Assembly (NCBI RefSeq): GCF_002356355.1
Contig: NZ_AP018052.1
Span: 434,001 to 498,000, forward strand
Reading direction: 5' to 3'
Source: Thiohalobacter thiocyanaticus
GTDB taxonomy: Bacteria > Pseudomonadota > Gammaproteobacteria > Thiohalobacterales > Thiohalobacteraceae
DNA: 64,000 nucleotides
The position numbers and the translations under genes are program-made. Positions within the stretch are counted from its first letter, which is position 1, and the number at the start of each line of letters is the position of its first letter. Under the pieces are notes generated by a model. That model ran no database searches, was not told where the DNA came from, and worked only from the letters and a program-made list of their open reading frames with translations. Shown here one piece after another: positions 27,785 to 36,783 of the stretch.

Positions 27785-29276
27785 AGCCGATGAACTCCTG
27801 GCGGGCGATGAACTGGACCCACTCCAGCGGGCTGAAGGGGATGAAGGCCAGCATGCCGGCGCCCAGCGACATGGCCGCCGTGATGACCGGCGGCCACAAC
27901 AGCAGCCAGCCGGTTTCGCGGCCGCCGGCGGCCGGAGCGAAGCCGTTCCCGGCCGGGGCGCGGAACCAGGCCCGATGCAGGATGGGCAGGAAATAGGCTG
28001 CATTGAGCAGGCTGCTGCCGGCCAGCACCAGTACCACCCAGTCCTGGCCGGCCTGCATCGCGCCCAGCCCCAGGTACCACTTGCTGACGAAGCCGGCCAT
28101 CGGCGGCAGCCCGATCATGCCGAAGGCGGCCAGGGTGAAGGCCCCCATGGTCCAGGGCATGCGCCGGCCCACGCCATCCATCTCGCTGATGCGATGGATG
28201 TGTACCGTCTCGGCCAGGTTGCCGGCGCAGAAGAACAGGGTGATCTTCATCAGGCCCTGGTGCACCAGGTGCACCAGCCCGCCGATGGTGGCGATGGGTC
28301 CGGCAATGGCCACGCCCAGTGCGATGTAGGACACCTGGCTGACGGTGGAGAAGGCCAGGCGGCGCTTGAGGTCGTCCTGGTACAGCGCCCGCAGCGAGCC
28401 GTAGAGGATGGTGATGCTGGCCAGCACCGCCAGTGGCAGGGCCAGACCCAGGTCCGCGGCCAGTTCCACCCCGTAGACCTCGTAGACAATGCGCACGATG
28501 CCGAAGGCGCCGGCCTTGACCACGGCCACAGCATGCAGCAGGGCGCTGACCGGCGCCGGCGCGACCATGGCCTGCGGCAGCCAGCCGTGCAGCGGCACCA
28601 GCGCGGCCTTGACCCCGACACCGGCAATCAGCAGCCAGAAGATCAGGGTCAGTGCGCCGCGGTGGCTGTCGACCAGGCCGTGGACGAAACCGGTGGCGGT
28701 GAACTCCAGCGTGCCGGCCAGGCTGTACAGCCAGAGCGTGCCGATCAGCAGCAGGGCGCCGCCGGTCAGGGTGTAGGCCAGGTAGCGCTGGCCGGCGCGG
28801 CGCGCCGCCTCGGTGCCGCGGTGGACCACCAGCGGATAGGTCGACAGGGTCAGCAATTCGTAGAACAGCAGGAAGGTGAGCAGGTTGCCGGCCAGGGCCA
28901 CGCCGACGCTGGCGGTCACGCACAGGCTGAAGAAGCCGAAGAAGCGGCTGCGGTGCGGCGAGCCTTCCAGGTAGCCGATGGCATACAGGGTGGTCAGCAG
29001 CCACAGGGCCGAGGACAGGGTGACGAACAGCAGTGCCAGCGGCCCGGCCCGCAGCACGAAATCCAGTCCCGGCAGCAGGGCCAGCCGCAGCTCAAAGGCG
29101 TGGCCATGGGCCACGCCCCACAGCATCCAGCCGACCAGCAGCAGCTTGGAGACCGCGCCCAGCAGGTTGAGGCTGGTGCGCAGTGCGACCCGCCGCTCGG
29201 CGATGGCAAAGATCACCAGGCCCGGCAGCAGCGAGCTGGCCAGCACCGCCAGCAGGATCCAGCTGCCCGGGCTCAC
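27777..29276 (-). CDS. MrpD/NuoM-like antiporter subunit (second copy)
   Basis: The 499-residue protein has about 14 helices and the proton-translocating motifs: FLLFYELLTLSTYPLV with the key glutamate, and GVGVKAALVPLHGWLPQAM followed by SALLHAVAVVKAGAFGI with both lysines. GTG at 29276 overlaps the previous stop in GTGA. It resembles the proton-channel half of MrpA as much as MrpD. The predicted role is cation/proton exchange in the inner membrane as part of an Mrp-type complex. Confidence 0.85.
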   Translation of the reverse strand: MSPGSWILLAVLASSLLPGLVIFAIAERRVALRTSLNLLGAVSKLLLVGWMLWGVAHGHAFELRLALLPGLDFVLRAGPLALLFVTLSSALWLLTTLYAIGYLEGSPHRSRFFGFFSLCVTASVGVALAGNLLTFLLFYELLTLSTYPLVVHRGTEAARRAGQRYLAYTLTGGALLLIGTLWLYSLAGTLEFTATGFVHGLVDSHRGALTLIFWLLIAGVGVKAALVPLHGWLPQAMVAPAPVSALLHAVAVVKAGAFGIVRIVYEVYGVELAADLGLALPLAVLASITILYGSLRALYQDDLKRRLAFSTVSQVSYIALGVAIAGPIATIGGLVHLVHQGLMKITLFFCAGNLAETVHIHRISEMDGVGRRMPWTMGAFTLAAFGMIGLPPMAGFVSKWYLGLGAMQAGQDWVVLVLAGSSLLNAAYFLPILHRAWFRAPAGNGFAPAAGGRETGWLLLWPPVITAAMSLGAGMLAFIPFSPLEWVQFIARQEFIGYD

Positions 29277-30754
29277 GGCACTGCCTCCGCCGGCCCGGGG
29301 GCGGCGGCGAGATCCAGCCACGGCAGCAGCCAGGCCGGTGCCAGTCCCAGCAGCAGGGCCAGTATCGCCAGGCTCAGGGCGGTCCATTCCATCGCCGGGG
29401 GCACGGGCCGGGCCGCGTGCCCGGTGGCAGCCGGGGTGAAGAAGTGCCCGACCACCTTGAACACATAGCCGGCTGCCAGCAGGCCGCCGAGCAGCATCAC
29501 CGCCACCAGGTCCCAGCGGCCCTGGAGCAGCGCCGCTTCCAGCAGCAGCCACTTGCCGATGAAGCCGCCGGTGGGCGGCAGCCCGGCGATGCTGACCCCG
29601 GCCAGGGCGAAGGCGGCCACGGTCAGCGGCAGCCGCTGGGCCACGCAGTCCAGATCGGGGATGCGGTCATGCCCGCCGAAGCGCAGCAGATTGCCGGCGG
29701 CCAGGAACATGGCGGCCTTGGCCAGGGCGTGCGCCAGTACCAGCCACAGGACCGCGCGCCAGGCCGCCGGGTCGGGCAGCCCGGCGGCAGTGAGCAGGGG
29801 AAAGGCCAGGAACAGGTAGCCGATCTGGGCCACGGTGGAGTAGGCCACCAGCAGCTTGATCCGCGACTGGCGCAGGGCCTGCCAGGAACCCCACAGGACG
29901 GCCGCCATGCCGAGCCACCCCAGTACCTCGCCCGTGCCGGCCCCCTCCAGGCCGGACAGGGGTGCGAACAGTTCCAGCCACAGCCGCGCCAGGATGTAGA
30001 AGGAGGCCTTGACCACCAGCGCCGAGAGCAGGGCGCTGACCGGGGCCGGGGCGCTGCTGTGGGCCGGCGGCAGCCAGAAGTGAAACGGCAACAGGGCGGT
30101 CTTGAGTGCCAGTCCCGCCCCCATCAGACCCAGGGCGGTGCGGCTGGCCGGGCCGTGCTCCAGGCGCTCGGCCAGCAGGGTGAAGTCGAGCGTGCCAGTG
30201 GCGTGGTAGAGCAGCGCCACGCCCAGCAGATAGACCAGCGAGCCGAGCAGGGTGGCCAGCAGATAGCGCATCGCCCCGCTCAGGGCGGCGCGGCCGCCGC
30301 TCAGTGCGGTCAGCGCCACCGCCGCCAGACCCATCAGTTCCAGGGTGACGTAGAGGTTGAACAGATCGGCCGACAGGAACAGGGCGTTCAACGCCCCCAG
30401 CAGGAACAGCCACAGGGGCCAGAACCCGCGTGCCTGTGCCCGCTCGAAATAGCTGTCGGCGTAAACGGCGACGCCGAGGCCGACCAGGGCGGTGGCGGCC
30501 AGGAACACCAGGCTCATGGCATCGGCGCGCAGTTCGATGCCGAGCGGCGCACCCCAGCCGCCGACGGGATGGCGCAGGGTGTCCGCATCAGCGACCATGG
30601 CGCCCAGCCCGGCCACGAGCAGCAGGCCGGCGGCGGTGGTCAGCAGACCGATTGCCCGGGCGGCAGGCGGCCACAGGGCCGCCGCCGTCGCGCCGCTCAG
30701 GGGCAGCAGGATCAGCAGGGCCGCCCAGGGCAGTTCGGGCAGAACCGGGCTCAT
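29273..30754 (-). CDS. MrpD/NuoN-like antiporter subunit (first copy)
   Basis: The 493-residue protein has the helices and motifs of MrpD: NLYVTLELMGLAAVALT with its glutamate, KTALLPFHFWLPPAHS, and SALLSALVVKASFYI. It also shows AGVSIAGLPPTGGFIGKW near the end. It overlaps mrpC in ATGA. It would be the main antiporter subunit of the complex. Confidence 0.88.
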   Translation of the reverse strand: MSPVLPELPWAALLILLPLSGATAAALWPPAARAIGLLTTAAGLLLVAGLGAMVADADTLRHPVGGWGAPLGIELRADAMSLVFLAATALVGLGVAVYADSYFERAQARGFWPLWLFLLGALNALFLSADLFNLYVTLELMGLAAVALTALSGGRAALSGAMRYLLATLLGSLVYLLGVALLYHATGTLDFTLLAERLEHGPASRTALGLMGAGLALKTALLPFHFWLPPAHSSAPAPVSALLSALVVKASFYILARLWLELFAPLSGLEGAGTGEVLGWLGMAAVLWGSWQALRQSRIKLLVAYSTVAQIGYLFLAFPLLTAAGLPDPAAWRAVLWLVLAHALAKAAMFLAAGNLLRFGGHDRIPDLDCVAQRLPLTVAAFALAGVSIAGLPPTGGFIGKWLLLEAALLQGRWDLVAVMLLGGLLAAGYVFKVVGHFFTPAATGHAARPVPPAMEWTALSLAILALLLGLAPAWLLPWLDLAAAPGPAEAVP

Positions 30755-31071
30755 GCCTCGGGGTCCTCCCCCGGCGTGTCGTCCTCCAGGGTGGGCCGGC
30801 CGCCGGTCGTGGTCAGCTTGAGCATCAGCACCAGGCCCAGCGCGGTGGCCGAGACCGCCACCACAATGCCGGTGATGACCATGGCATGGGGGACCGGGTC
30901 CGGGCCCGCCTGCGCCGGTCCGCCCAGCCCGACCAGTACCAGAAACACCCCGCTGCCGAGGATGTTCACCGCCAGCAGCTTGCGCAGCAGGTGTGCCTGC
31001 ACGGCCAGCCCGTACAGCCCCAGCATGACCAGGGCCACACCGGCCAGGGCATAGAGTCCGGCGCCGCTCAT
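30751..31071 (-). CDS. mrpC: MrpC/NuoK-like subunit
   Basis: The 106-residue protein has three helices in the NuoK/MrpC pattern (LRKLLAVNILGSGVFLVLVGL and VITGIVVAVSATALGLVLML) with a charged tail. It occupies the usual position before MrpD and overlaps both neighbours by four bases. Confidence 0.88.
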   Translation of the reverse strand: MSGAGLYALAGVALVMLGLYGLAVQAHLLRKLLAVNILGSGVFLVLVGLGGPAQAGPDPVPHAMVITGIVVAVSATALGLVLMLKLTTTGGRPTLEDDTPGEDPEA

Positions 31072-32000
31072 GCCGGCGGCTCCGCGCCGGGCCGTGAGCC
31101 CTGGAACAGCACCGCCAGGGTGGCGGCGATGGACAGGGTGGCCAGGGTCTCGATCAGCAGGATCAGCGCGCCGGCCAGTGCCGGTGGATATTCCAGCAGC
31201 GGCCGGCCGGCCAGCAGCAGTGCCCAGGCCACCAGCAGGAAGCCGCCGGGGCCGATTGCGATGGCCAGGCGCAGGGGCAGACCGGTCAGGCGCGGCTGCA
31301 GCCGCCAGCCGGCCAGCAGTGCGAGCACGCCCGCCGCGCCCAGCACCGCGCCGGCCTGGAAGGCGCCGCCGGGGGCGTGGGCGCCCGCCCACAGCAGATA
31401 GGCGGCGGCCAGTACCAGCACGGGCAGCAGCAGCCGCAGCAGCAGGTCCAGCACCGGCCCGGGCGGGGCCTCGCGCCGGGGCGGCTCAGCCTCCAGTGAC
31501 CAGGCCGCCAGCAGGGCCAGCAGCAGCACCAGGACCTCCAGCAGGGTGTCGTAGCCGCGGAAATTGAGCAGTACCGCCGTGACCGGGTTGCTCACCCCGC
31601 TGCGTCCGAGTTCGGCGGCCACCTGCGCCTGCAGCCCGGCCGGCTCCGGGAGCAGACTGAGAACGGCCAGCCCCAGACCGGCCCCGGCCAGTACCAGCAG
31701 CAGCGCCGGTCCGTTGCGCCAGGCCTCGCGGGTATCGGCCCGGGTTCCGGCCGGGGCGATGCGGTGCAGCCGCGCCAGGGCCGCCAGCAGCAGGGCGCCG
31801 GTCAGGCCGGCCCCGATGGCCGCCTCGGCCAGGGCCACGTCGGGCGCCTCCAGCCGTACCCAGGCCAGCGCCATCAGCAGGCCGAAGGCGATGAACAGCA
31901 CGATGCCGCGGAACAGGTCGGGACAGGCCAGGGCGCGCCAGGCCAGCCACACCAGGCCCAGGGCGAGCAGGGCGTCGATGCCGGTCTGCAGCAGGCTCAT
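31068..32000 (-). CDS. mrpB: Fused MbhD/MbhE-MrpB subunit
   Basis: The 310-residue protein joins domains that are usually separate or part of MrpA. The first 90 residues are the DUF4040/MbhD domain (RVEAPDVALAEAA-like: RLEAPDVALAEAAIG). The middle is MbhE-like (NPVTAVLLNFRGYDTLLEVLVLL). The C-terminal part is MnhB/MrpB (GGAFQAGAVLGAAGVLALLAG). So MrpA's C-terminal half has moved to MrpB. It overlaps mrpG in ATGA. Confidence 0.85.
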   Translation of the reverse strand: MSLLQTGIDALLALGLVWLAWRALACPDLFRGIVLFIAFGLLMALAWVRLEAPDVALAEAAIGAGLTGALLLAALARLHRIAPAGTRADTREAWRNGPALLLVLAGAGLGLAVLSLLPEPAGLQAQVAAELGRSGVSNPVTAVLLNFRGYDTLLEVLVLLLALLAAWSLEAEPPRREAPPGPVLDLLLRLLLPVLVLAAAYLLWAGAHAPGGAFQAGAVLGAAGVLALLAGWRLQPRLTGLPLRLAIAIGPGGFLLVAWALLLAGRPLLEYPPALAGALILLIETLATLSIAATLAVLFQGSRPGAEPPA

Positions 32001-32296
32001 CGGCGCCACTCCGGGATCCCGCGCTGGCGCGCCCCGCGGGCGATGAGGTGGGAGACGCTGGCCCCGGCCAGCAGCACCAGCAGCCAGATCAGGATCAGCT
32101 TGCCCGCGACCAGCCAGCTGCCGGACTGCAGGGAAAGCCCCAGCACGATCAGGCCCAGGCCGACATTGTCGGCCTTGGTCAGGGCGTGCAGCCGGGTATA
32201 GACGTCCGGAAACCGCAGCAGCCCCAGGGTGCCGGCCAGGAAGAACAGGGCCCCGGCCAGCAGCAGCAGGACGGCGAGGTAATCAGGGCCGGTCAT
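31997..32296 (-). CDS. mrpG: MrpG subunit
   Basis: The 99-residue, three-helix protein has the MrpG motif GTLGLLRFPDVYTRLHALTK and GLIVLGLSL. It overlaps mrpF by 14 bases and mrpB by four. It is a small subunit of the Mrp cation/proton antiporter. Confidence 0.92.
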   Translation of the reverse strand: MTGPDYLAVLLLLAGALFFLAGTLGLLRFPDVYTRLHALTKADNVGLGLIVLGLSLQSGSWLVAGKLILIWLLVLLAGASVSHLIARGARQRGIPEWRR

Positions 32297-32561
32297 GGTC
32301 GTCCTCCGGCTGCGGCCAGGCCCGGCGCACGAAGGCCACTGCCGCCACCGCCGCCAGCAGGGCAAAGACCAGGGCGACGTCGCGCAGCGCCGCGACGCCT
32401 CCGGCCTGGGCCAGTACCAGCAGGATGGCCACGGCGGTGGTGCCGAACAGCTGTGCGGCCAGCATGCGGTCGGCCGCGGTGGGACCGCGCACCACCCGCC
32501 ACAGGCCGGCGCCGAGGTTGAGCAGCAGGAACAGGGTCAGGGCGTGATACAGATCCGGCAT
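32283..32561 (-). CDS. mrpF: MrpF subunit
   Basis: The 92-residue protein has the MrpF/PhaF signature RVVRGPTAADRMLAAQLFGTTAV and three helices. It stands between mrpE and mrpG as in canonical clusters. ATG 32561 gives MPDLYHALTLF. Confidence 0.92.
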   Translation of the reverse strand: MPDLYHALTLFLLLNLGAGLWRVVRGPTAADRMLAAQLFGTTAVAILLVLAQAGGVAALRDVALVFALLAAVAAVAFVRRAWPQPEDDHDRP

Positions 32562-32581
32562 TCGCTTCAGTTTGATTGGTG

Positions 32582-33064
32582 TTATGGCAGGGTCAGGCCG
32601 AACAGGGCCGCGACCCGTGCTTCCAGCTGTGCCAGCTGGGCTGGGTTGTCCTGGTCGGCATCGAGCACATGCACCCGCAGGCAGTCGGCTTCCAGGTCCG
32701 CACTCAGGGTGCCGGGCAGCAGGGAGACGGTATTGAGCATGAACACCCGCGCCGGGCCGGGTTGCAGTTGCAGCGGATAGTCGATCACCGCCGGGTCGAG
32801 CGGACACGACGGCTGGAAGGCGCGCCGGGCCACGTCCACTGCGCCGAGCAGGGAGTGGTGGAGAAAGAAGCCGAGGAAGCGCAGGAGTCCGGAGGGCGTC
32901 AGCCGCTGCGGAGGCAGCAGCCGGGCACTGATCAGGGTGGCGAGCACGACCGCCGGGACGCCGATGCTCCAGCTCGCAGCGGCACCTTCAGTGATAAGCC
33001 ACCAGGCCAGGGCGAAGACGAGCAGCCGCGGCAGGGCGGCGATCAGGCGGTTACGACTGTGCAT
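32582..33064 (-). CDS. mrpE: MrpE subunit, first gene of the antiporter operon
   Basis: The 160-residue protein has two N-terminal helices and the MrpE features FLHHSLLGAVDVARRAF and NTVSLLPGTLSADLE. It starts an eight-gene, tightly overlapping operon E-F-G-B-C-D-D-D. No obvious promoter is visible in the 178-base gap upstream. Confidence 0.92.
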   Translation of the reverse strand: MHSRNRLIAALPRLLVFALAWWLITEGAAASWSIGVPAVVLATLISARLLPPQRLTPSGLLRFLGFFLHHSLLGAVDVARRAFQPSCPLDPAVIDYPLQLQPGPARVFMLNTVSLLPGTLSADLEADCLRVHVLDADQDNPAQLAQLEARVAALFGLTLP

Positions 33065-33145
33065 GGTTTCGGATCACTCGGTTGTATCCGTCCTGCCGGG
33101 GCGCATGCGCGCCGCAGCAATCGTCCATCGGGCAGCATCGTTTCC

Positions 33146-33182
33146 GAGATTGCCACGCTTGGCTCGCAATGACGAATAAGCA
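33146..33182. repeat. GAGATTGCCACGCTT-type dispersed repeat
   Basis: GAGATTGCCACGCTTGGCTC and the following GCAATGACGAATAA match bases 55151-55186 almost exactly. It fills most of the 178-base gap between the lytic transglycosylase and mrpE; no gene is visible there. Confidence 0.75.
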
Positions 33183-33242
33183 CAGGGTTCCTGAAGAAAA
33201 TGGCCTCTGCGTTGAACTGGTTGCCTCTTTACAGGGGACCCG

Positions 33243-35189
33243 TCAGCCGCCCGAACTTCCGTCGACATTCACCACCCGCGCCAGGCGCCGTGCCAGTGGC
33301 ACCGCCTCGCCGTTCAGGCGCATGTCGTAGACGGCGGTGAAGGCCAGCACGCCGCGGACATAACCGCGGGTTTCACGGAACGGGATGGTGTCGATCCAGT
33401 GGTCGGGCTCGAACTCGCCGTCATCCGGCAGCCAGCGATCGACCCGGTGCGGGCCGGCGTTGTAAGCCGCGGCGGCCAGCGCCGGGTGACCGTGGTAGCG
33501 CTCCAGCATGCGCTTGAGGTAGGCGCTGCCCAGGCGCAGGTTGGCGCTGGTTGTGAGCAGCGTGGCGCGCGAAGGCCTGGGCAGGCGCAGATGCAGCGCG
33601 GTCTGCCGGCCGGTGGCCGGCATCAGCTGCATCAGTCCCAGCGCGCCGGCCGAGGAGCGGGCGTCGGCCATAAAGGCGCTTTCCTGGCGGATGACCGCAA
33701 AGATCAGGGCCGGATCGAGGTCGAACTGCCCGGCTACCTGTTCGATCTGATCGCGGTAGGCCAGCGGGAAGCGGATCTGCACATCGTCCCAGCGCCCGGC
33801 CCGGGCGGCGGTCCAGATGGCGCGGTCGTGCCAGTCCCATTCGTGGGCCAGGGCCGCGGCCAGTTCCAGTTCCGGCGGCGACAGCTTCAGGCTGGCATGG
33901 TACCACTCGCGCCGCGAGGCCCAGGTCCGCCCCAGACGGTGGAGCTCCCCGGCCCGCCACAGGCCGGGGCGGCGCTGCAGCAGCGCCAGCAGGTCTGACT
34001 CGTCATATTCGATCGGCCGGTGGTTGAGCCGGTAGGGGCGGTTCAGCCGGTCGGCGGCGAGAAAGCCATGAAAGAACCGCTCGCCGGACAATGCCAGCAG
34101 CTGCTGTCGGGCCGGTTCGCTGCGGCCCAGCGCATCCAGCGCCCGGGCCTGCCAGTAGGGCCATTCGCTGAAGCGTGAATCCTGGTGCCGGAAGCCCTCG
34201 ATGGTCTCCAGCAACGCCGCCCAGTCGCGCGTCAGCAGGGCGATGCGCGCCTGCAGTTCCTCGATCTCGGCGTCGCGCCAGTCGCCGGGGACAGCCTTGA
34301 GGATGGCGTAGGCGTTGTCGCTGCGGCGGATGCCGGCATAGCGGGCAACGTATTTCAGGGTGGCGTGATAGTCGTCTCCGGACAGCTGGTCGCGCCGGGC
34401 CTGCAACGCCGCGTAGGCGCTATCGGGCTGGCTGCGGGCCAGGCGTTGGATGGCGTGCAGGCGGATGCGCCGGACGCGGTCGTCGTCTGCCTGCAGCCTG
34501 GCATCGTTCAGGGCGGCCGCCGGGCGGCGGTGGGCATGGCGCCAGAATTCGACCAGCTCGCGTTCGGCGGCGGGCAGCTTTTTCCCGAGATAGGCGGCGA
34601 GGCTGAGCCGGCCCTCGCCCATGGCCAGGGCGATGCGCTCCCACAGGGCATCGCTGTCGATGCGGTGCGAATCGTAGAGCACGTCGAAGACCGGATCACA
34701 GGCATCGGGCTGGGAGTGTCCGACCCGCCACAGTGTCATCGCTGCGTCCAGCCAGGCCGTGCGTTCCCCGGCTGTGCGGGTGGCGCGCAGGTGGTAGCAG
34801 CGCAGCTCCGCATCGCCGTCGCCGCGGTAGAAGCGTTCGAACCGCGACCACTGACGGGTGCGCCCCAGGTGTTCCAGCCAGTCGTCATACAGACGATCGG
34901 CCAGCGGGGTGTCGGCGTACCGTTCCAGGTAGGCGGCGATATCGGCGTCGCTGGCGCGGGCGAGATCACGCCGCAGCCGCCGATCCTGCAGATAGGGCTG
35001 CAGCGGATAGTCCTGCAGCGAGGCGACCAGGGCGTCGAAGCGCTGCAGGTTGCCGCGCTCGAGTGCGTGCAATGCTTCCTGGAAGCGTGCGCGTTCGTCG
35101 GTGAAGGGGTCGGACAGGGCAATTGCGGCGCCCGGCCACGGGAGGGACAACAGGATTGCCGCTGCCAGCTGCAGTCGCTTATTCATCAT
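33243..35189 (-). CDS. slt: Soluble lytic murein transglycosylase (Slt70 family)
   Basis: The 648-residue periplasmic enzyme cleaves peptidoglycan to anhydro-muropeptides. It has a signal peptide, a long alpha-superhelical U domain with repeated helix pairs to about residue 470, and a C-terminal goose-lysozyme-like domain with the catalytic glutamate near 503 (RQESAF), GLMQLMPATG and AAAYNAGPHRV. Two adjacent ATGs (35189, 35186) are possible starts after GCAGGATG repeats. Confidence 0.95.
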   Translation of the reverse strand: MMNKRLQLAAAILLSLPWPGAAIALSDPFTDERARFQEALHALERGNLQRFDALVASLQDYPLQPYLQDRRLRRDLARASDADIAAYLERYADTPLADRLYDDWLEHLGRTRQWSRFERFYRGDGDAELRCYHLRATRTAGERTAWLDAAMTLWRVGHSQPDACDPVFDVLYDSHRIDSDALWERIALAMGEGRLSLAAYLGKKLPAAERELVEFWRHAHRRPAAALNDARLQADDDRVRRIRLHAIQRLARSQPDSAYAALQARRDQLSGDDYHATLKYVARYAGIRRSDNAYAILKAVPGDWRDAEIEELQARIALLTRDWAALLETIEGFRHQDSRFSEWPYWQARALDALGRSEPARQQLLALSGERFFHGFLAADRLNRPYRLNHRPIEYDESDLLALLQRRPGLWRAGELHRLGRTWASRREWYHASLKLSPPELELAAALAHEWDWHDRAIWTAARAGRWDDVQIRFPLAYRDQIEQVAGQFDLDPALIFAVIRQESAFMADARSSAGALGLMQLMPATGRQTALHLRLPRPSRATLLTTSANLRLGSAYLKRMLERYHGHPALAAAAYNAGPHRVDRWLPDDGEFEPDHWIDTIPFRETRGYVRGVLAFTAVYDMRLNGEAVPLARRLARVVNVDGSSGG

Positions 35190-35409
35190 CCTGCATCCTG
35201 TGGCGCTGCTGCATCCGGGGCCGTCCCAATGTTGTGCAAACCTGATGATAGCCGATTGGATCACTTCCGGTCATGAGGGTTCCGGCGGTTTGCCATGACT
35301 GTTGGATGGGCTTAATCTGCGGGGGCTGTGCTGTGCCTGACACGGCACAGCCCCGGTCTGCAGTACCGCCTGCGTGCCGGGCCTGTTTCCCAGCCGCGCG
35401 AGGTGCAAT

Positions 35410-36774
35410 ATGAGCTTCAAGGTCGTCAATCCGGCGAATGGCACAGTGCTCAGGGTCGTGGATTCCTGGACCGAGAAGCAACTCGACGCCGCCCTGGAAC
35501 AGGCCGCCGCCGCCGCACCGGACTGGCGGGCGCTGCCGCTGGCGGAGCGCTGCCGGCTGCTGACCCGGGTCGGCGAGGTGCTGCGCGCGCGCAGGGAGGA
35601 ACTTGCGCGCACCGTTACCGGGGAGATGGGCAAACTGATCAAGGAGGCGCGCGGCGAGGTGGACAAGTGCGCCTGGGTCTGCGACTACTACGCCGACAAC
35701 GCCCCCGCCTTCCTCGCCGACGAGTCCATCGAGACCGATGCCAGCCGCAGTCTGGTGGCGTACCAGCCGCTGGGCACGGTGCTGGCGGTCATGCCCTGGA
35801 ATTTCCCCCTGTGGCAGGTGATGCGCTTCGCCGCCCCGGCGCTGGCGGTGGGCAACACCGGTCTGCTCAAGCATGCCTCCAACGTGCCGCACTGCGCCCA
35901 GTTGCTGGAGGAGGTCTTTCTGGAGGCGGGCGTACCGGCCGGGGTGTTCACCAGCCTGATGATTCCCTCCTCCATGGTCGCGCGCGTGATCGGGGACCCG
36001 CGCGTGCACGCCGTGACCCTGACCGGCAGCGAGCCGGCCGGCAAGGCGGTGGCGGCGGCCGCCGGCCAGCACCTGAAGAAGAGTGTGCTGGAACTGGGTG
36101 GCTCCGATGCCTTCGTGATCCTGGAGGATGCCGATCTGGAGCTGGCGGTGGATCAGGCCGTCGCCTCCCGCTTTCTCAATGCCGGCCAGAGTTGCATCGC
36201 CGCCAAGCGCTTCATTCCGGTAACCGCCATTGCCGATGAATTTGTGGAGCGGTTCCGGGCCAAGGTCGAGGAGTTGCAGTGCGGTGATCCCATGGACGAG
36301 GCCACCCGGCTGGCGCCCATGGCCCGCTTCGACCTGCGCGACGATCTGCATCAGCAGGTGGTCGATACCCTGGCCAAAGGGGCGGTGGCGGTGACCGGCT
36401 GCATGCCTCAGCCCGGTGACGGCGCCTGGTACCAGGCCTCCATCCTGGATCGGGTAGAGCCCGGCATGCGGGCCTACAGCGAGGAACTGTTCGGCCCGGT
36501 GGCCATCGTTATCCGGGCCGCGGACGAGGCCGATGCGGTGCGCATCGCCAATGCTTCCGACTTCGGCCTGGGCGGCAGCGTCTGGACCCGGGACGCCGCG
36601 CGCGGTGAGCAGGTGGCGCGCCGGCTCGAGTGCGGCTGCGCCTTCGTCAACAGCCTGGTCAAGAGCGACCCGAGGCTGCCCTTCGGTGGGGTGAAACGCT
36701 CCGGCTATGGTCGCGAACTGTCCTTGCTGGGCATCCGCGAGTTCGTCAACGCCAAGACCGTCTGGGTCCGCTGA
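35410..36774 (+). CDS. Succinate-semialdehyde dehydrogenase-type aldehyde dehydrogenase
   Basis: The 454-residue enzyme has the complete aldehyde-dehydrogenase core: AVMPWNFPLWQ, catalytic glutamate near 228 (LELGGSDAF) and catalytic cysteine near 262 (GQSCIAAKRF). The short length and ELFGPVAIV ending place it nearest the Sad/GabD branch, which oxidises succinate semialdehyde with NAD(P). ATG 35410 follows GAGGTG. A TauE permease follows after nine bases. Confidence 0.9.
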   Translation: MSFKVVNPANGTVLRVVDSWTEKQLDAALEQAAAAAPDWRALPLAERCRLLTRVGEVLRARREELARTVTGEMGKLIKEARGEVDKCAWVCDYYADNAPAFLADESIETDASRSLVAYQPLGTVLAVMPWNFPLWQVMRFAAPALAVGNTGLLKHASNVPHCAQLLEEVFLEAGVPAGVFTSLMIPSSMVARVIGDPRVHAVTLTGSEPAGKAVAAAAGQHLKKSVLELGGSDAFVILEDADLELAVDQAVASRFLNAGQSCIAAKRFIPVTAIADEFVERFRAKVEELQCGDPMDEATRLAPMARFDLRDDLHQQVVDTLAKGAVAVTGCMPQPGDGAWYQASILDRVEPGMRAYSEELFGPVAIVIRAADEADAVRIANASDFGLGGSVWTRDAARGEQVARRLECGCAFVNSLVKSDPRLPFGGVKRSGYGRELSLLGIREFVNAKTVWVR

Positions 36775-36783
36775 CCGCCTCCC

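Noticed and set aside
28978-30754. Plus-strand Gln/Arg-rich frames over the antiporter genes
   Set aside because: Composition is typical of reverse-frame shadows of leucine-rich membrane genes.
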